Positions 13,001 to 25,772 of a stretch of DNA of 64,000 nucleotides are shown here, piece after piece (within the stretch, counting starts at the first letter, position 1; the number at the start of each line of letters is the position of its first letter). The DNA is from Wuchereria bancrofti. Taxonomy: Eukaryota > Nematoda > Chromadorea > Rhabditida > Onchocercidae. The translations under genes were made by a program, and so were the position numbers. The stretch lies in assembly GCA_005281725.1 (NCBI GenBank), contig SSBO01000003.1, positions 5,456,495 through 5,520,494 on the forward strand, given 5' to 3'. The notes beneath the pieces are model-generated. The model had not been told where the DNA came from and made no database searches. It saw nothing but the letters and a program-made list of their open reading frames with translations.

Positions 13001-16000
13001 GATTTCGGTCTTGAGCACAATTACCAAGACGTAATGGTTGCTCACAAAAAGCACAACGAAAGCACTTTTTGTGAATGAACATTCCTTCTACCTGCATCCG
13101 TTCAGCTAAGTAAACAACTTTCAAGCATAACTGACAAATTATTTGTTGACGGGCATTAACACTATCACACGTCAACCGCATAACAGGCACCGAACAGGGC
13201 CTGGAGGAATTATTTGAAGATGACGATTTATTCTGGAAGTCAAAAAAAAATTTTTTCCAACAAGCAAAAAACCCAATAAAGTTTAGGGAACACTTGAAGT
13301 TTTAATAGCAAACGACCACTGTCAAAAAATATTTGAATTTTCCGTTGAACGAAACCAAATAACCAAACTCTCATTTTCTCTATTCCAGCTTGATATAACA
13401 TGAATTTGCCTATGTTGAACAATTACAGTACAATTTCAACTGCTTTGCAAAGTTTGTACTTGTTTCCATTATATGCAAGTGTTAAAACAAGATTTTACCC
13501 GAAAAATAACACTTTGATTTTCTGGACCAGAAGCTGATGAACTGATTCTACTTTCTTGCAAAACTGTCTTCTTTGGAGGCAGAGGTGGTGGAGATTTATT
13601 AGCATTTACTGGTTTACTTCCATTATTTACAATCTAGAATTTTACTTCATTGCATAACACTAGACATGAAATATTGGAATCTCTCATCAAAACTGCTCAA
13701 GTTGCATGAATTTCAAATCCTTGAAATAACGATTATTCACGCTGAAATCTATATACAAGCTTTAAGGAATACCACGCCATTTTTATTCTTTGTTCTAGAG
13801 ACAATATCAATGCCGACCAGGTTTTGATTCTTCAACAAAGTTTCCGCTTTCAACAGCTTTTCGTCAATGTCCTAAACATATAATTGTTGTCCTGTAAAGC
13901 ACTAAATTATATTAAATCTAAGCATAAATAATGATGGAAAAAGCAAAGAATGATGTTATGAGATAACCTTATATTTTTCATCGGCATGTTTAAAGCCTTC
14001 ATTGACAGTTCGCCGAGCTGCTGCTGCATTCGTACAGATAATCTGAAATACATTTAGTAAAGGTAAAAGCTTTACCTTAATAAACTGAAGTCAGTATTGA
14101 CAGATAAGGAAAAAACTAAACCTTCTATATGATTGGTACATAATAATGAATGAAAAGTTGACTGATTAAGATGTACAAGCTGTCGGTCGAAAGTGCAAGA
14201 GAAAAATGAAACCACAAACTTCCTGATAAACACAGAAGTAAATGTAATAAAAATGAAACTTTTAGATACCCTTAGATTTGAAAATTAAATAAAAAAGCAG
14301 GACTACTTTTATTGAAAATTCCACTCTCTTTCTAAGTATGATATGGAAATAACTTAGAAAAGAAAACATTGTTCACTTTTTCTTCCTTGGAGGTGAGAAC
14401 CCGGTATTGTTCCTTATTGAAAAGCAAGCCCATAGCAGTCTGTTCCAGTTTCAATTTCATTTCGTCAATGTCGTGTTTATCCATCTTTCTCGTCAAAACA
14501 TTTGCCAGTCGTTGTTTATTGCGATACATTTCTTCTGTCTTCTCCTTCTCCAATTCGCCACTCACGATCCTTTGAACCTGTAATTGAAATTAACAGTTGC
14601 AGTAAAATAAGAAATTAGAAAGCACCTTTTGAAATGGAATTGAATTATATGTGATAACCTATGACCAAGAAATATATATGAAACGCATTACCCAAACAAA
14701 GTGCTTTATTAGTGCATAATACTGTAGCTACTTACTATCTAGATAACTAAAAAACAAATAAAATTTGTTACAGCATATAGGCGCTCAGGGTTCAGTTTCT
14801 CAACAGCTGGTCGTCCAGTAATGTATTTTACAGGCTGTGATCCAGCTGATTGTATGAGAGCATTTCGATCTAAACGTTTACATGAATATCCGAATTTTTC
14901 ATCACCATTTAGTTCTGTTACTGCATCGCGCACCTACATAAAGTTGTAAAATCAGGCATCTTAAAATATTTAAAAGTCTCAAAGCGAATTAAGACATTTT
15001 TTCTACTTATTTACAGTTCACCTGTAAAAATATCAGAAGAAATAACACCATGAAAATACTCAATATCGGCTTCACAAATTGAGAAAATAACGACTTCCAA
15101 ATAATAGCAAAAGTGACAAATCGCGGTTTAGAAGTCATTTCATGAGAAATTTTTTATAGCCTAATTAAAGTTGCAGGGTTAAGACCTTAGAGTAAATATT
15201 ATGTCAATAATTATCTCCATATACTTTCCAAAGAAAACGACAGACTCAAATCTAATCAGAATATGAGAAAATGTAACCTCGCCTATATCAACATCCTGCT
15301 TGCGCTTTATAAAACTTTTCATCGTTTCTTCCACACTTTCGTTCAATACTGCAGTCGATGCAAAGGCATTTAAAAGATCGGATGCTCGACGACAGATTGG
15401 TTCAGTTTTCTTCGTACGAGAAGTATCTACCTGCACAAATATTTCTTATGATTCTTAAATTTCTCGGCAAACATTATTTATGAGTAAAAAATATAGATAT
15501 CAGACAGTATAGTTACCTGTCGTGTCTTCCGCTTATGAGATATTGTACTAGTTCTAATGGCATTCATTAGCGTTTCTCGCATTCGCTGTGAATCACTTTT
15601 GAATGCTTCCACGATGCTACTTATATATATAACTCGTGCATCAGTGCTCACATTAACCCATTCTGCATGATTTTTACAAGGTGGTTCAATGTCATATTCC
15701 TTTTTAACTGCAGAAAATATTTTCTGAAAAAGAAATTTGAAACAAAATATAGTTAGATGAATAATGCACTTTTACAGAATAAGTTTTTTTTTCCTAATTT
15801 GGAAATTAAACTCTTCACGGATTAATTTTGAAATTTAGGTGCATTTTATCAAGATCGCAAATAATTCAAAAATTTACCTCAATAACTGTATTAGGATTAT
15901 CGGCAGCACAAAGCGATAAATAATCCACCAGATCGGGACGAAATTTTCCTAATAAAGCAGCTAAAGCCCGTCCATCATTCCAGCTAAATTTTATTCAAAA

Positions 16001-19000
16001 ATTCATGCCTCACTTTTCTTTATGTTCCTAATTGATCGTCTGAGAAGAAAAAACACATAAATGAAATTCAAGTAAGTAAATTACCACTCCAAGAAGTTGA
16101 AAATATGCAAATGATATGCACTGAGAGCCTGGTAACAGAACTTCCACAGCTTGTATCTGCAAATTCATGACCTTGATATTCTAAATGAATTTTATGAATT
16201 CTCATTTGCCAACAACCTCATAACTATAATGCAAATGTGAATCAAATACTTATACTTCCAAAATTAATGAAACGAACAACAGAATACCTTTTAATATATG
16301 TCCCACTGACACGGTCAGCTGCTTTAGTAATTCGGAGCGGCAAGGCCTTATTCGTTTCCACATTTCGTGGATTATCTGTATCAATCAGATGACTTATTTC
16401 ATGAGGTTGTACTGCCATTTCCAGACTAATGTAGCGTGTTCGTGGATCAATGGAATACTGTGAAAAATAAGTCCATTCTACTTTAGCAATAAGAACTGAG
16501 CTTCAAGTACTAGCCTTTTCGTCGCAGCCAAATTATATTGTCAGATGGAGATGTCTAGACAAGACGAGAAACGATACTATCTCTTCGGAAATTTTCGTTT
16601 AAGATATTAAAAGTTTTCCAACTTCTGCTTTTTATATGTGATTTGTCTATCTGCAGAAAGTTTCACGAATAGACTACAGATAAAACATAAAATTAGTAAA
16701 GTAATGAAGCTAAGAAAGTTTTAGAATATATGAGAAATACTTTATGAGTCTGTTTATGAAGATTATCCGGTTTCGCTTGCGCTAATAGCCGATAAACACT
16801 TTCACGCTCAGCTAGAAGTACCATCAGACCCTGCACATTTAAACCATAAGCTCTCAACATCCAAACCGCATCGAAAACACCCAGAAAGCCCCGCGCACAT
16901 CCTGAGCCTGTTGGCCAGAAAGGCTGCAACTGAATATTCCTTCAATTCTGGACTTTTTGAAATTGCTTCTTTTTTACATACCGATAAGAACGAATAAAAA
17001 TATAAACAAATTGTGGGCTTGTAATCAAAAATTGATAAATCTCATACCAAACAATGAAAATATTTGCAGCAGTTAGTAAAAATTAAACTATCTAATAACA
17101 ACAATTCAACAGTGATAAAAAACTACTTTCGCCTTGCATTCTAGAAACAACTCACTGAAATTTCTCAATCTTCTATAAATAATACATTATTTTATTTACT
17201 CAGCGATATCAGAATTCTTTATCAGCACATTCAAGCCACTATTTACAACTTACTTTCAAGCCAAAGATAATTCATATGAATCTCGTTAATCGGACATATG
17301 AAACAGTGCACCCAGCGTGCAATCATGTCAACAGCAAACACAATGTGTGAATAGAGAGTTACAATGTGTGAATAGAGGTGATGCAAATAATCATAAATTT
17401 AGTGAAGATTCTAGTCCTAATATAATAAAATAATAAGAATAATAATAAAAATAATGATAATAATAATAAAAAAAAATAATGATAATAATAACAATAATAA
17501 TTAATAATAATGATAATTAATAGTAATAATAAATAATAACAACAATAATAATAATAGTGGAATAATATAGATTGATTATAATAACGATGACTTCATGCTT
17601 TTTATTATTTTAAGATGTGATGAGATTTTTTGTACACTACTTTTTATGAAAGTCGTGTACTCTGCACATTATATCTAATATTATCATGAAACCTTGGAGA
17701 GTATAACTGGAAATAGTCTGAAAATTTTACGATATTCTATTCTGGAAATTGTTCGTATGTATACGGAGTTAACGCGAAGTGGAGTTAACGCCCGAGTTAA
17801 TATATGGTAAATAATGATAACATAAATCATAAGAAATAATAAGTGGTAACAATAATAAAAGAAATCAATTATTATTTATTACTACACATCAGTTTATTTT
17901 TTAAAAAAACCCACCTCATGTAAACTGTCTCCAACAATCGACATTAGTAATCGTCGATCGCATCGTTCAATGAGCCGTACCGAACACTGTGCCGAAAACA
18001 ACGATGTAAAATCAAACATTGCAACATCTTCACTATCATTGTGATTCCGTGCATATTTCAAATTAGGAAGGTTACCACCAGTAGCGAAATCCGCTGCCTC
18101 CGCTGCATAATCGCACAATTTTTCCTGAAAGAAAAGCTGAAGGAATTTGAATAGATTTCACCCAATAAAATTTCTGATGATAACTACAAAAACAGATAAC
18201 AATAAATATAATACCTGGTTTATATTATTAGGAGATAAAAGAAGCGATACATCCTCATTGTCCTGTAAGAGAATAATAAAAATATCACAAAAAGTGAATA
18301 CTAGATTGAAAAACTTCAAAAATAAATCCTCACTCTTATAAAACTTTGGTTCAAGTAGCAACAAACCTCAACAATAACGCCTCTTTCCAACAAGCTTTGT
18401 TTCTTAGCACACATTACGAAATAATGCGTCTCATCTTTATAGTAAACGATATTCTCCAAATCGATACCTGTTGCTTCTTTCATATCTTTGAAAAATTGTT
18501 GATTGAAAATATAAGCAACACCACTGAAAAGAAACAAAGACAAAATGAAAATTGGTGGAATTACATAAAATTGGATTCCTATAATAGTGAAACCATTTCA
18601 GTAACAATAACATTAAGATAAATGACTGGAAAAGAAATAGCACAAGGATCGGAATTTCACAAAAGACACCTTCAGCTTCAGCACTTATATCTTTTACATT
18701 CTTCCTAAAAGCAAAAAAAAAAAAATAGAAATGATTATAAAGAGAACCTTATTTCTTGCACTTTTTCTTCAGCAAGTGTTCGTTGATTCACAAAGTTTGC
18801 GGTTATTCCAATTGCCAATTTGCCACGCAGTTCCCGTTTCGGAAAGCCTAAAAACTGGACTTCGTTTTGATCCATTAAGCCGTTAACTGAGGTTGGCTCC
18901 AATATATTATGATAGAAGTGCACGAATAACAACTTAATAAAACCCAAACCTGGTACTGTGTTACGCTTCCCATCCGCACCAATTAAAGCATCAAAGACGA

Positions 19001-20974
19001 AATCTGATAAAATATGTCTTGAAGGATAAAATTCTGCTCGCCACCCTTCCACTATAATTCACTGTGAATAATATAAAACAAAATAATCGAATATATTTGA
19101 TGGACAAAAAATACTTCCCTCAGCTATTACTCAACTTCAAATAGTGTTGAATTACCTATTCCATTTTCGTTACACTTGGGAAATATTAGGCGCTGAAATG
19201 TAATAGAATCATGTATTTGAACACCCAGAACTAATGCAATTTTCACCAAAAATATTTGCAGCTGGCGTATGCCTGCAAAAAAATGGAATTAATTCAAGTA
19301 AGATCAAATAAATACTTCAGGAAGAATAATGCAACAAAGAAATATAACAGTCAGAATCCATGCAATATTCATATATGGAAGCGGTTTACAACCAATGCAA
19401 AATGAAACGTTAAATTCAAAAGAGTAAGCTAATAAAATTTTGATCTAATAAGTACTACAATAAAACAAAACATGAATTAACTTCAATAAATTTTCAGTAA
19501 CAACACACTAACTTATATGATCGATGCTACCGCGACAAAATTTTGGGTAAAATATTTTGATCCCCAAATTTTTGAGATCCTGTATAACAAATGGCCAAAG
19601 ATGTAAGACATTGTTCCTTGAAAAACAATCACGTTGTTCCACCAAAACAACGTAAGCTCCCAGTAATGCACACTCAATAGCCGATCGCAAACCACATGGT
19701 CCTTAAACTGACTTTTATTTCTATATTACGACTGTTGTGCTACATAAAGGAACTATAAAACTATCTTAAACAAATCTTATCATAACTTGATTCATAAAGT
19801 TTATGCAACATTTCCGATTTTCATGATAAGCTTCTGATCGACGCGAAGCTAATTCAAAAAATACAAAAATAGTAAAATTTTATAATATCTGGTTGGTGAA
19901 ACTCAGAACAGCGAAAAACCCAACCAGCTCCAATGACAAGTACACTCAAACATTCGCACGCTTTCTGGTGACAATATTCTTTCTGTTCGGCTCGTTTTTC
20001 TAACAGTGACCACAACTTCTGTGCACGCCAATCATTCAGTACTGTTTTCAACCTGTAGATATGAAGGTGTAATTCAAAATACTGAAATCAAAATCAGTTT
20101 CACTTCAAAAGATTTTTTGAGCTTCTCAATTTAATCTCACTTAACGTTAATTACTTAGGAATGAACATTTTATACATTGCAAAAGCAATCTATTTGGAAC
20201 TGTCACTTTCGTAGGCGGAGAGATTTTCGGGCCTTACACTTCATTTCCATTTCCCAATTATTCATGCTCATTCAAATTATGTGTGCATATCCTAAGAATG
20301 AATAATTTACTTATTTATTGAAATCAAAGTTTTGCCACCTTCGTTTTTTGTGTCTTTTTGGTTGATCCGTTTTTTTGCCCCTTGACTTCATTTGTTAAAA
20401 GGCTATAAACTAATGATTCATTCCCATAGTTCACTCAAACTACATGTGACTAGAAACTAAAACTAATTTATAACTAATAACTGGGAAATCCAATATTATT
20501 CAAAGAGATGGTTGCTTCCAATTTCTGATTGTGTCGGAGAAAAATAAAAACCTATACAACGTTACATTTCCTGACGCAAGAAAGTATCGTTCGCAGTATG
20601 ATGCATAAGCCAACTTCAGCTATAATCAGCTGCCTCTCCACATTAGTCTTCCACATTTTCATACTTATAAAATTATCATTTTTCCTGAATTTCCGCAGAC
20701 AATGATAATAGCAGTCGAAATCTCAGTGTAAGAAGAAAATGATTAAATTGAATACAAACACTAATCCTTTTGAAACCAAGTATTTGTCACTCTACAGAGT
20801 TATGTAATGTATGTAATAGTTAAGTAATCACTGACAATTATTATACCTTCTAAAAACATTGAAATTGTCGTACGGATCGATATCCAGCAGTGCACATAAT
20901 TGAGCGAACAGCTGCTGAATTTTAGTAAAGCTTGTAGCTGCCGCAAAAGCATCGAACAATCTATCAGCATCCAT
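7020..20974 (-). CDS. MICAL: MICAL: flavoprotein monooxygenase with CH, LIM and bMERB domains
   Basis: About 37 exons, roughly 1,610 residues. MICAL enzymes oxidise actin methionines (NADPH- and FAD-dependent) and disassemble F-actin; the bMERB domain binds Rab GTPases. The start ATG at 20974 opens [10 protein letters not shown]. The FAD site GAGPCG is at residues 84-89 (split by an intron), followed by [11 protein letters not shown] and [28 protein letters not shown] and the GD motif [16 protein letters not shown] complete the monooxygenase (about 1-480). The calponin-homology domain spans about 505-615 ([15 protein letters not shown], then [20 protein letters not shown]). The LIM domain is about 946-1003: CQLC, then [10 protein letters not shown], closing with FFCMQH. 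A proline motif, SPPPLPPKK, lies just before LIM. An acidic disordered linker follows. The bMERB coiled coil is at about 1455-1608, with [31 protein letters not shown] and [11 protein letters not shown]. Catalytic motifs are intact. Less certain: the acceptor before 12187, the donor near 10790, exon 32 (9030-8979), and the true C-terminus beyond 7020. Confidence 0.93.
9018..9066. repeat. Duplicated splice-acceptor/exon start in MICAL
   Basis: Two identical 18-base copies (9018-9035 and 9049-9066, period 31). On the minus strand each contains TGCAG followed by GATTCAAATTTAC. The downstream copy is used here as the acceptor of a 52-base exon (9030-8979). The upstream copy has its own acceptor and is followed by GTAGTC, a possible donor, so it could act as a tiny alternative exon. 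Confidence 0.6.
11486..11514. repeat. Perfect 13-base inverted repeat over a MICAL 3' splice site
   Basis: TCATTCTCATTTT and its exact complement are separated by three bases. On the transcribed strand the left arm is the polypyrimidine tract, the loop is the CAG of the acceptor, and the right arm is the first 13 bases of the exon beginning at 11498. This exon encodes the Asp-rich stretch of the linker. Confidence 0.75.
17340..17377. repeat. 17-base direct repeat in a MICAL intron
   Basis: ACAATGTGTGAATAGAG occurs at 17340-17356 and again at 17361-17377, inside the 991-base intron between exons 17915 and 16923. It flanks nothing recognisable. Confidence 0.7.
17421..17575. repeat. Imperfect AAT/ATAATG microsatellite
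   Basis: About 150 bases built from AAT and ATGAT units, with interruptions, in the same long MICAL intron. It is low complexity, with no coding content. Confidence 0.85.
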
Positions 20975-20979
20975 ACATA

Positions 20980-20986
20980 CTGTAAA
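20980..20986 (-). other. Probable trans-splice or 5' UTR acceptor of MICAL
   Basis: TTTACAG ends six bases before the MICAL ATG at 20974, leaving a five-base leader (TATGT). This spacing is typical of spliced-leader acceptors in nematodes. A cis-spliced non-coding exon farther upstream is the alternative. Confidence 0.5.
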
Positions 20987-23900
20987 CACATGAAAGACAT
21001 GCGCGGAATACTATTTGTTGTTAATGATCCGACGTTAGTTGTTGTTTCATTTACGATAACGAGGATAACAGCGCCTAACTTCTGCGCCAGGCACAATTAA
21101 CATATATTCAGTACATACACATATATTAACTAGTTTATTTCCCAATGCCCTTCACTATATTTACTATTAATTGTGGAAAGAATTCATTAAATGGTTCCGA
21201 ATTCAACAAATATCATTCCTCCACAATTGGACGAGATTGCTACTTTTTCTGGCAACAGACTGTTAAAAATTAAAGATCATTCCTTAATGAATCATCTCTT
21301 AATTGAATTTTTGTAATATGAAGTGGGGTGATGAATGACGAGTAACAAATTGTTCTGTGAATTTAATCTCTCTCTCTCTTAAATGAAGTAGTGCAAGACA
21401 AATAATATATCTCGTTATGTTTCAGGCAAATTATTGGTACCGCTAAATCTCTCTCTCTCTCTCCCTCTTTTTCTGCTCTTGCAGATTCGCTATATAAATC
21501 TTAAGTTTTAATTTGGAAAATCGAACAATTCCAGCTATATAAAGCTTTATTTTTTAGTCATCTATTGCAGATATTCAAGGTATCAGAATGGATAATGGAA
21601 TATTAAAACACGGGCAAAATTAAAAATTCTTGCGTTGTTTAAATTTAAAAATGTCTGCAATGATAGGATTACGTTAGCGAAATTCCATACAACTCAAACT
21701 TTATCAGTGGTTTTTTATCAAAGGTTTTGTCAATTCCCACTGATAATGATATTAAAGTAGTGGCGAAACTGATGACAATGAGAAATAAAACCAATAAAGA
21801 GTATAAAGTAGTGATGTGAATGTCCCCTTAACACATCCCATCAGTGTGTTTCATAGAACACATTTGATGACTTTAAACCAACTTCTATTTGCCCATTCGA
21901 AATATGTATTTAAAAAATATGGAAAGACATCTAAAGAGGATGAAGGAAGGCGTAAAAGGGACGTTATTAGTGTTCAGTTCTCCAATATACAAAAAAGATT
22001 ATGGACTGTTGTATTGCTGCACCTGTGTGCACTCGTACGTCTATGTTCATAAGTAGAACGACAAATTAGGCCAAACAGCACCTTATGATAACTTTCACTT
22101 GAGAACAGCGGCGCAAAGTTTGTTCTCAGCATTTGTCCTCTCTTTCTCATTTCTCAGTAACAGTAGTAAAATTACAGATTACGATAAAGACATCATCTTT
22201 AAATTAGGAAACAAATTTGTTATTTACATTGCTACTTCGTAGTTATTTAAAGTTAGGATATTTTAAAACCTTATCACTTCATAAGTCCGACTTCTAATCA
22301 AATTCCATTTAATGAATGTTGAAACTTTGTAGTTTAAATTCGTTTCACACCACTAAGTTTTTCAAATGATTTCTTCATATTTATCCGTATCTGCCATCCT
22401 TCCATATCTGCTCGTCGACAGAAAATAGCACTAATACTTTATTTTTCAGCTATTTGGAATCAACAAATATTAACTGCAGTTAACGAATATCAGAAGTTGA
22501 CCGAGTTTTAACGAATGGATATTATAGTCAATTCGATTCATAAAAGGTTTAAAAATTGATGGAATGTTAAATTTAGTGGAAATGCGAAGATAAAATTTAC
22601 GCAAAAATTAATGAGCAACATCCCACATTTAAAGCAATGAAAAATTTGAATTCCACTAAAACAAAAGAAATATTAAACTGAAAATGATTTAAATTACTTC
22701 AAAAAATGAATTCGAGTTTTATTTTGCATCAGTCATATTACTGTAGGCTTTCGTAAGAAACAGAACTACTACTGCTATTCATTTCCGGGAATCATATCCG
22801 AATCTGAACCACTATTACAATACCATTTTTCAGAGGTAATTTTTTATTTCATTTTAAACAATTCGAACGCAGCAAACAAAAAACATTGGAATAAACGTTT
22901 TTTTTTTTTTTTTTTTTTTTTGAGTTTTCGTGTAATTTTCCGAAGGAAATGTCTTCTTCACTATTCAACAGGAACAAATTTCCAAAGATCCTTCTCAGTA
23001 AAGTCTTCAAATGGTAGGAAACAATAGCAACAGAACTAATAATTTGAAAAAGAATTATGATAGAATATACGTACGTAAGATGTACGTAAGATGACGTATG
23101 ATACAGGAAATGCACAAATTGTGTATTGTTTCAGTCATGAAACAGAGCTCTCATGCTTTCATTATTAAACATTGCGCACTTTAACTAATTAACTAACCAA
23201 TAAATAAATATATCATATGAGCATTTACAAACAACACAGTAAATCATTTCATCCACAAAAATATAGCATTGTTTCGCCAGAATTGTACATTTTAGAGTTC
23301 AATTCTTAAGTAAAACTCAGGATTGAAAAATTTACCGTAAGAAGTGCTACAGTATTAGTTTGATCGCAGTAAACTTAAGAAAAAGTTGATTTCAATCAAA
23401 GTTTATGTCTTAAGAACATCATTACTACCAATAATTAAACACTAGCAATAATTAAACAAAAGCGAAGAAGCTCATTTCAGTATACATCAGTAGAATTATT
23501 CCTATTAAACAAGTACGAAGGAGGATCGTCCAAGGAAATTTTGTTAGCTTCAGCAACTACAGGAATTTTTTTGCTTTTGAGCCTCACTACAAATTATGAC
23601 TTTTTAAACAGCAGCAGCAGAAGTAATTCAATCAGCTGTTATCCGAAACTCGAAGTAGGTGAAACTTGAAAAGATAGGTGCAGAAAAAAGAATTGAAAGT
23701 TTTGAAGAGGAACAAATACTAACAACTAATGTAGTATGTATCCATCGAAATTTCAGAATTCTTCGGAATATTTCCCATTGGTGATGAGGTTACACATATC
23801 TACAAAAAAGTGTAAAATAGTTGCAGTTGAACAATTACCACTGCAAAGCATTATTTTAAATCGAAAAATAATCAATTTGGTAAATTGTGTAAATTCTATC

Positions 23901-24701
23901 TTGTAAACTGTTCTGTTTCAATAGCAGATAGCTTTATTACAGAAATGAATTGATTTTGATCAAAGCTAAATTGCACGAGAAAAATAAAATGAGCATCGAT
24001 GCTTTTATCGTATGATAAAGAAACACACATCGATGATTGAATTTAATGATGGAAAGAGTAACGAGGATGATTTAATTCGTTAAATTTAAACAAAAGATTT
24101 AGACTTTGAATGTTCTTGCACAGTGTGGAGAAAAGATAATCACTAGCAATATCTGTTGATTTCGAACAACGTTCAAGAATATGGGAGAAATCAAAGGAAT
24201 AATTATTATGTTTCTGAAATGAATGGAATGGTACTGATGAATGATTCACACAACAACAAACAAAACTTCCCGCCAGCCCTCGTCTTCGTTAACTCAAAAG
24301 ACGAACAGATTGTGAGCTGCGCCAAAGAGCTTTACGTAAAGTTGAACATCTTTCTGTTAAGCTCTTGTTTCAGCAGTTTAATAGCGTGAAAGGATAGAAG
24401 TTATACTACTTTGGCAGCAAAAAGGGACCAGAGAGCAGACGACAGAGATGACAATGCTGTCCTCAGCGTTATGCATAAATAACACGTATGATGGGACAAT
24501 AAGTGATCGTTGTAATCAGTGCGATCGCGACGACGAGTACAAGGCCAACTGTCGCAGCTGCGGGACACACGAAGACACACACTGCAAACAACCGCGTATT
24601 GCCTCATGTTGTGTGTGTGTGTGTGTCTGTGTATACTGAGAAATAGACAGACTAGTGCATAACAGAACACATCCCACTATTACATAGGAGAAGTAAAGGA
24701 A
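20987..24701. other. Intergenic 3.7 kb with microsatellites, no supported gene
   Basis: Upstream flank of MICAL and downstream flank of the orphan exon at 24702. It holds CT runs (21368-21379 and 21448-21469), a 24-base T run (22898-22921) and a GT repeat (24610-24626). Short open frames at 21816-22052, 24156-24389 and 24448-24639 are not bounded by splice sites I trust. The last has six or more cysteines, but its end is the GT repeat read as CVCVCV. MICAL promoter elements must lie here, but I see no recognisable motif. Confidence 0.5.
24610..24626. repeat. GT dinucleotide microsatellite
   Basis: An uninterrupted run of TG/GT units followed by CTGTGTATA. Simple-sequence repeat in intergenic DNA. 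Confidence 0.9.
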
Positions 24702-24967
24702 TTAAATTTTATTCGATGGGTGCTGTGCTGCAAAGGATGCAGGAGCAAACGATGGGTGCTGTGCTGCAAAGGATGCAGGTCTCGTTCCATTGCACAGATT
24801 GTCTGATTTTACGCTGGCATTAAGTGGTCGTCGAGAAATATGACTCATATCTCTAGAATAATCTTTCAGTACAACCATTCTCATTTGACTCATATAAATT
24901 TTCTTGGCTTCTAGTCCACTTTGTCTCCGACGTAGAATTTCTAACCACGTTTCTCGAATATCTCCAT
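24702..24967 (-). CDS. Orphan terminal coding exon, 87 codons
   Basis: Acceptor TATGCAG ends at 24968. The exon then reads two bases of a split codon and 87 open codons to TAA at 24704-24702. The peptide begins GDIRETWLEILRRRQSGLEA, looks protein-like (charged, helical), and ends with a duplicated PASFAAQHPS block. No start codon is available in this frame, so it needs an upstream exon ending in phase 1. The only good candidate found is an alternative donor inside the last exon of the condensin G2 gene (after 25856, then GTGAGC), which fits in phase. It may otherwise be the end of a small gene whose other exons lie in 24968-25772. Function unknown. Confidence 0.45.
24714..24779. repeat. Two 30-base copies in tandem, 36-base period, in frame
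   Basis: Identical blocks at 24714-24743 and 24750-24779 separated by six bases. The 36-base period is a multiple of three, and on the minus strand both copies encode PASFAAQHPS, joined by FA. A recent in-frame duplication at the end of the orphan exon. Confidence 0.85.
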
Positions 24968-25772
24968 CTGCATAGTTAAGTTGTTCTTATTTTTGATAAA
25001 AAAATTTATTTGCAAACCGCATATAGCACGTAATGGAAATGGCACTTAGATCGAATTGGAAAAAATATGTTGTCGTACATTGGTCTTCATACGTGAAGAC
25101 GAAATTATTGTGAGTACTAGTAACTAAAAGACTACCAAAACCTTATACCAGCCATAAATTTAAAATTTTAATATACGGTGCAGGTGAAGGATTGGAAAGT
25201 TTCATCAGAATTTTGTTAAATGGTATTCGTGATCCTGAGGAGAAATCTCTCCATAAAGCATTCAATTTCCAAGCTCTTGATCACAAACTTTCTTTCTTTC
25301 TTCTTTCGTCACATAATTTCATAAGAATTTCACAAGAACTACTCACGAAAACAGTTAACAATTGAACACAATTTAAAATCTAAGAAATGAAACAATAATC
25401 ATCACAAATGCAACTACGACATAAAACCAAGTACACTACGCACGAATGGTCCAATTACAGTTATGTGATGATCACTACCTCTATTAAAAATTCAAATTGA
25501 TACAAATTAAAGCTGTTTGGCTATAACCTTAAAAAGATGTAATTAGTCACAATGTCGAAATGATTTTAAATTATTAGTTTCATATTAAACTTATAATCTT
25601 CAGATTAAGGACTGTAGAAGTTTTGCAAGTTAGTAAAAACCAGTGGCAAGATTTGATCTTTGTTATATGTTTACAATCACTCTGAAGGTAATTTATCCTG
25701 TTTTCTAAAACAGCATAATCAAGAATACTGATACTCGAGAATTTGAAATTTATGTTTGCAAGAGAAATGGTT
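24968..25772. other. Gap between condensin G2 and the orphan exon, unresolved
   Basis: Contains opposing open stretches. On the plus strand, 25114-25365 is open for 83 codons with no ATG. On the minus strand, an exon-like segment (25234-25149) has a strong TTTCTCCTCAG acceptor and a GTATAAGG donor. Its exit phase does not match the orphan exon at 24967, and no start codon links to it. Not called as a gene. Confidence 0.3.

Noticed and set aside
18346..18621. 91-codon plus-strand open frame
   Set aside because: It lies opposite conserved MICAL monooxygenase exons (18523-18367) whose sequence matches the family. It is a shadow frame.
22849..23115. 88-codon minus-strand frame with KKKKKK
   Set aside because: The lysine run is a poly-T tract on the plus strand. 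No splice sites or family features.
24448..24639. Cysteine-rich plus-strand frame resembling a zinc ribbon
   Set aside because: Its C-terminal CVCVCV is a GT microsatellite and there are no splice borders. Cysteine spacing fits no zinc-finger family.
24401..24670. 89-codon minus-strand frame below the orphan exon
   Set aside because: It covers the GT repeat (read as HTHTH), has no acceptor at its start, and no similarity that I recognise.
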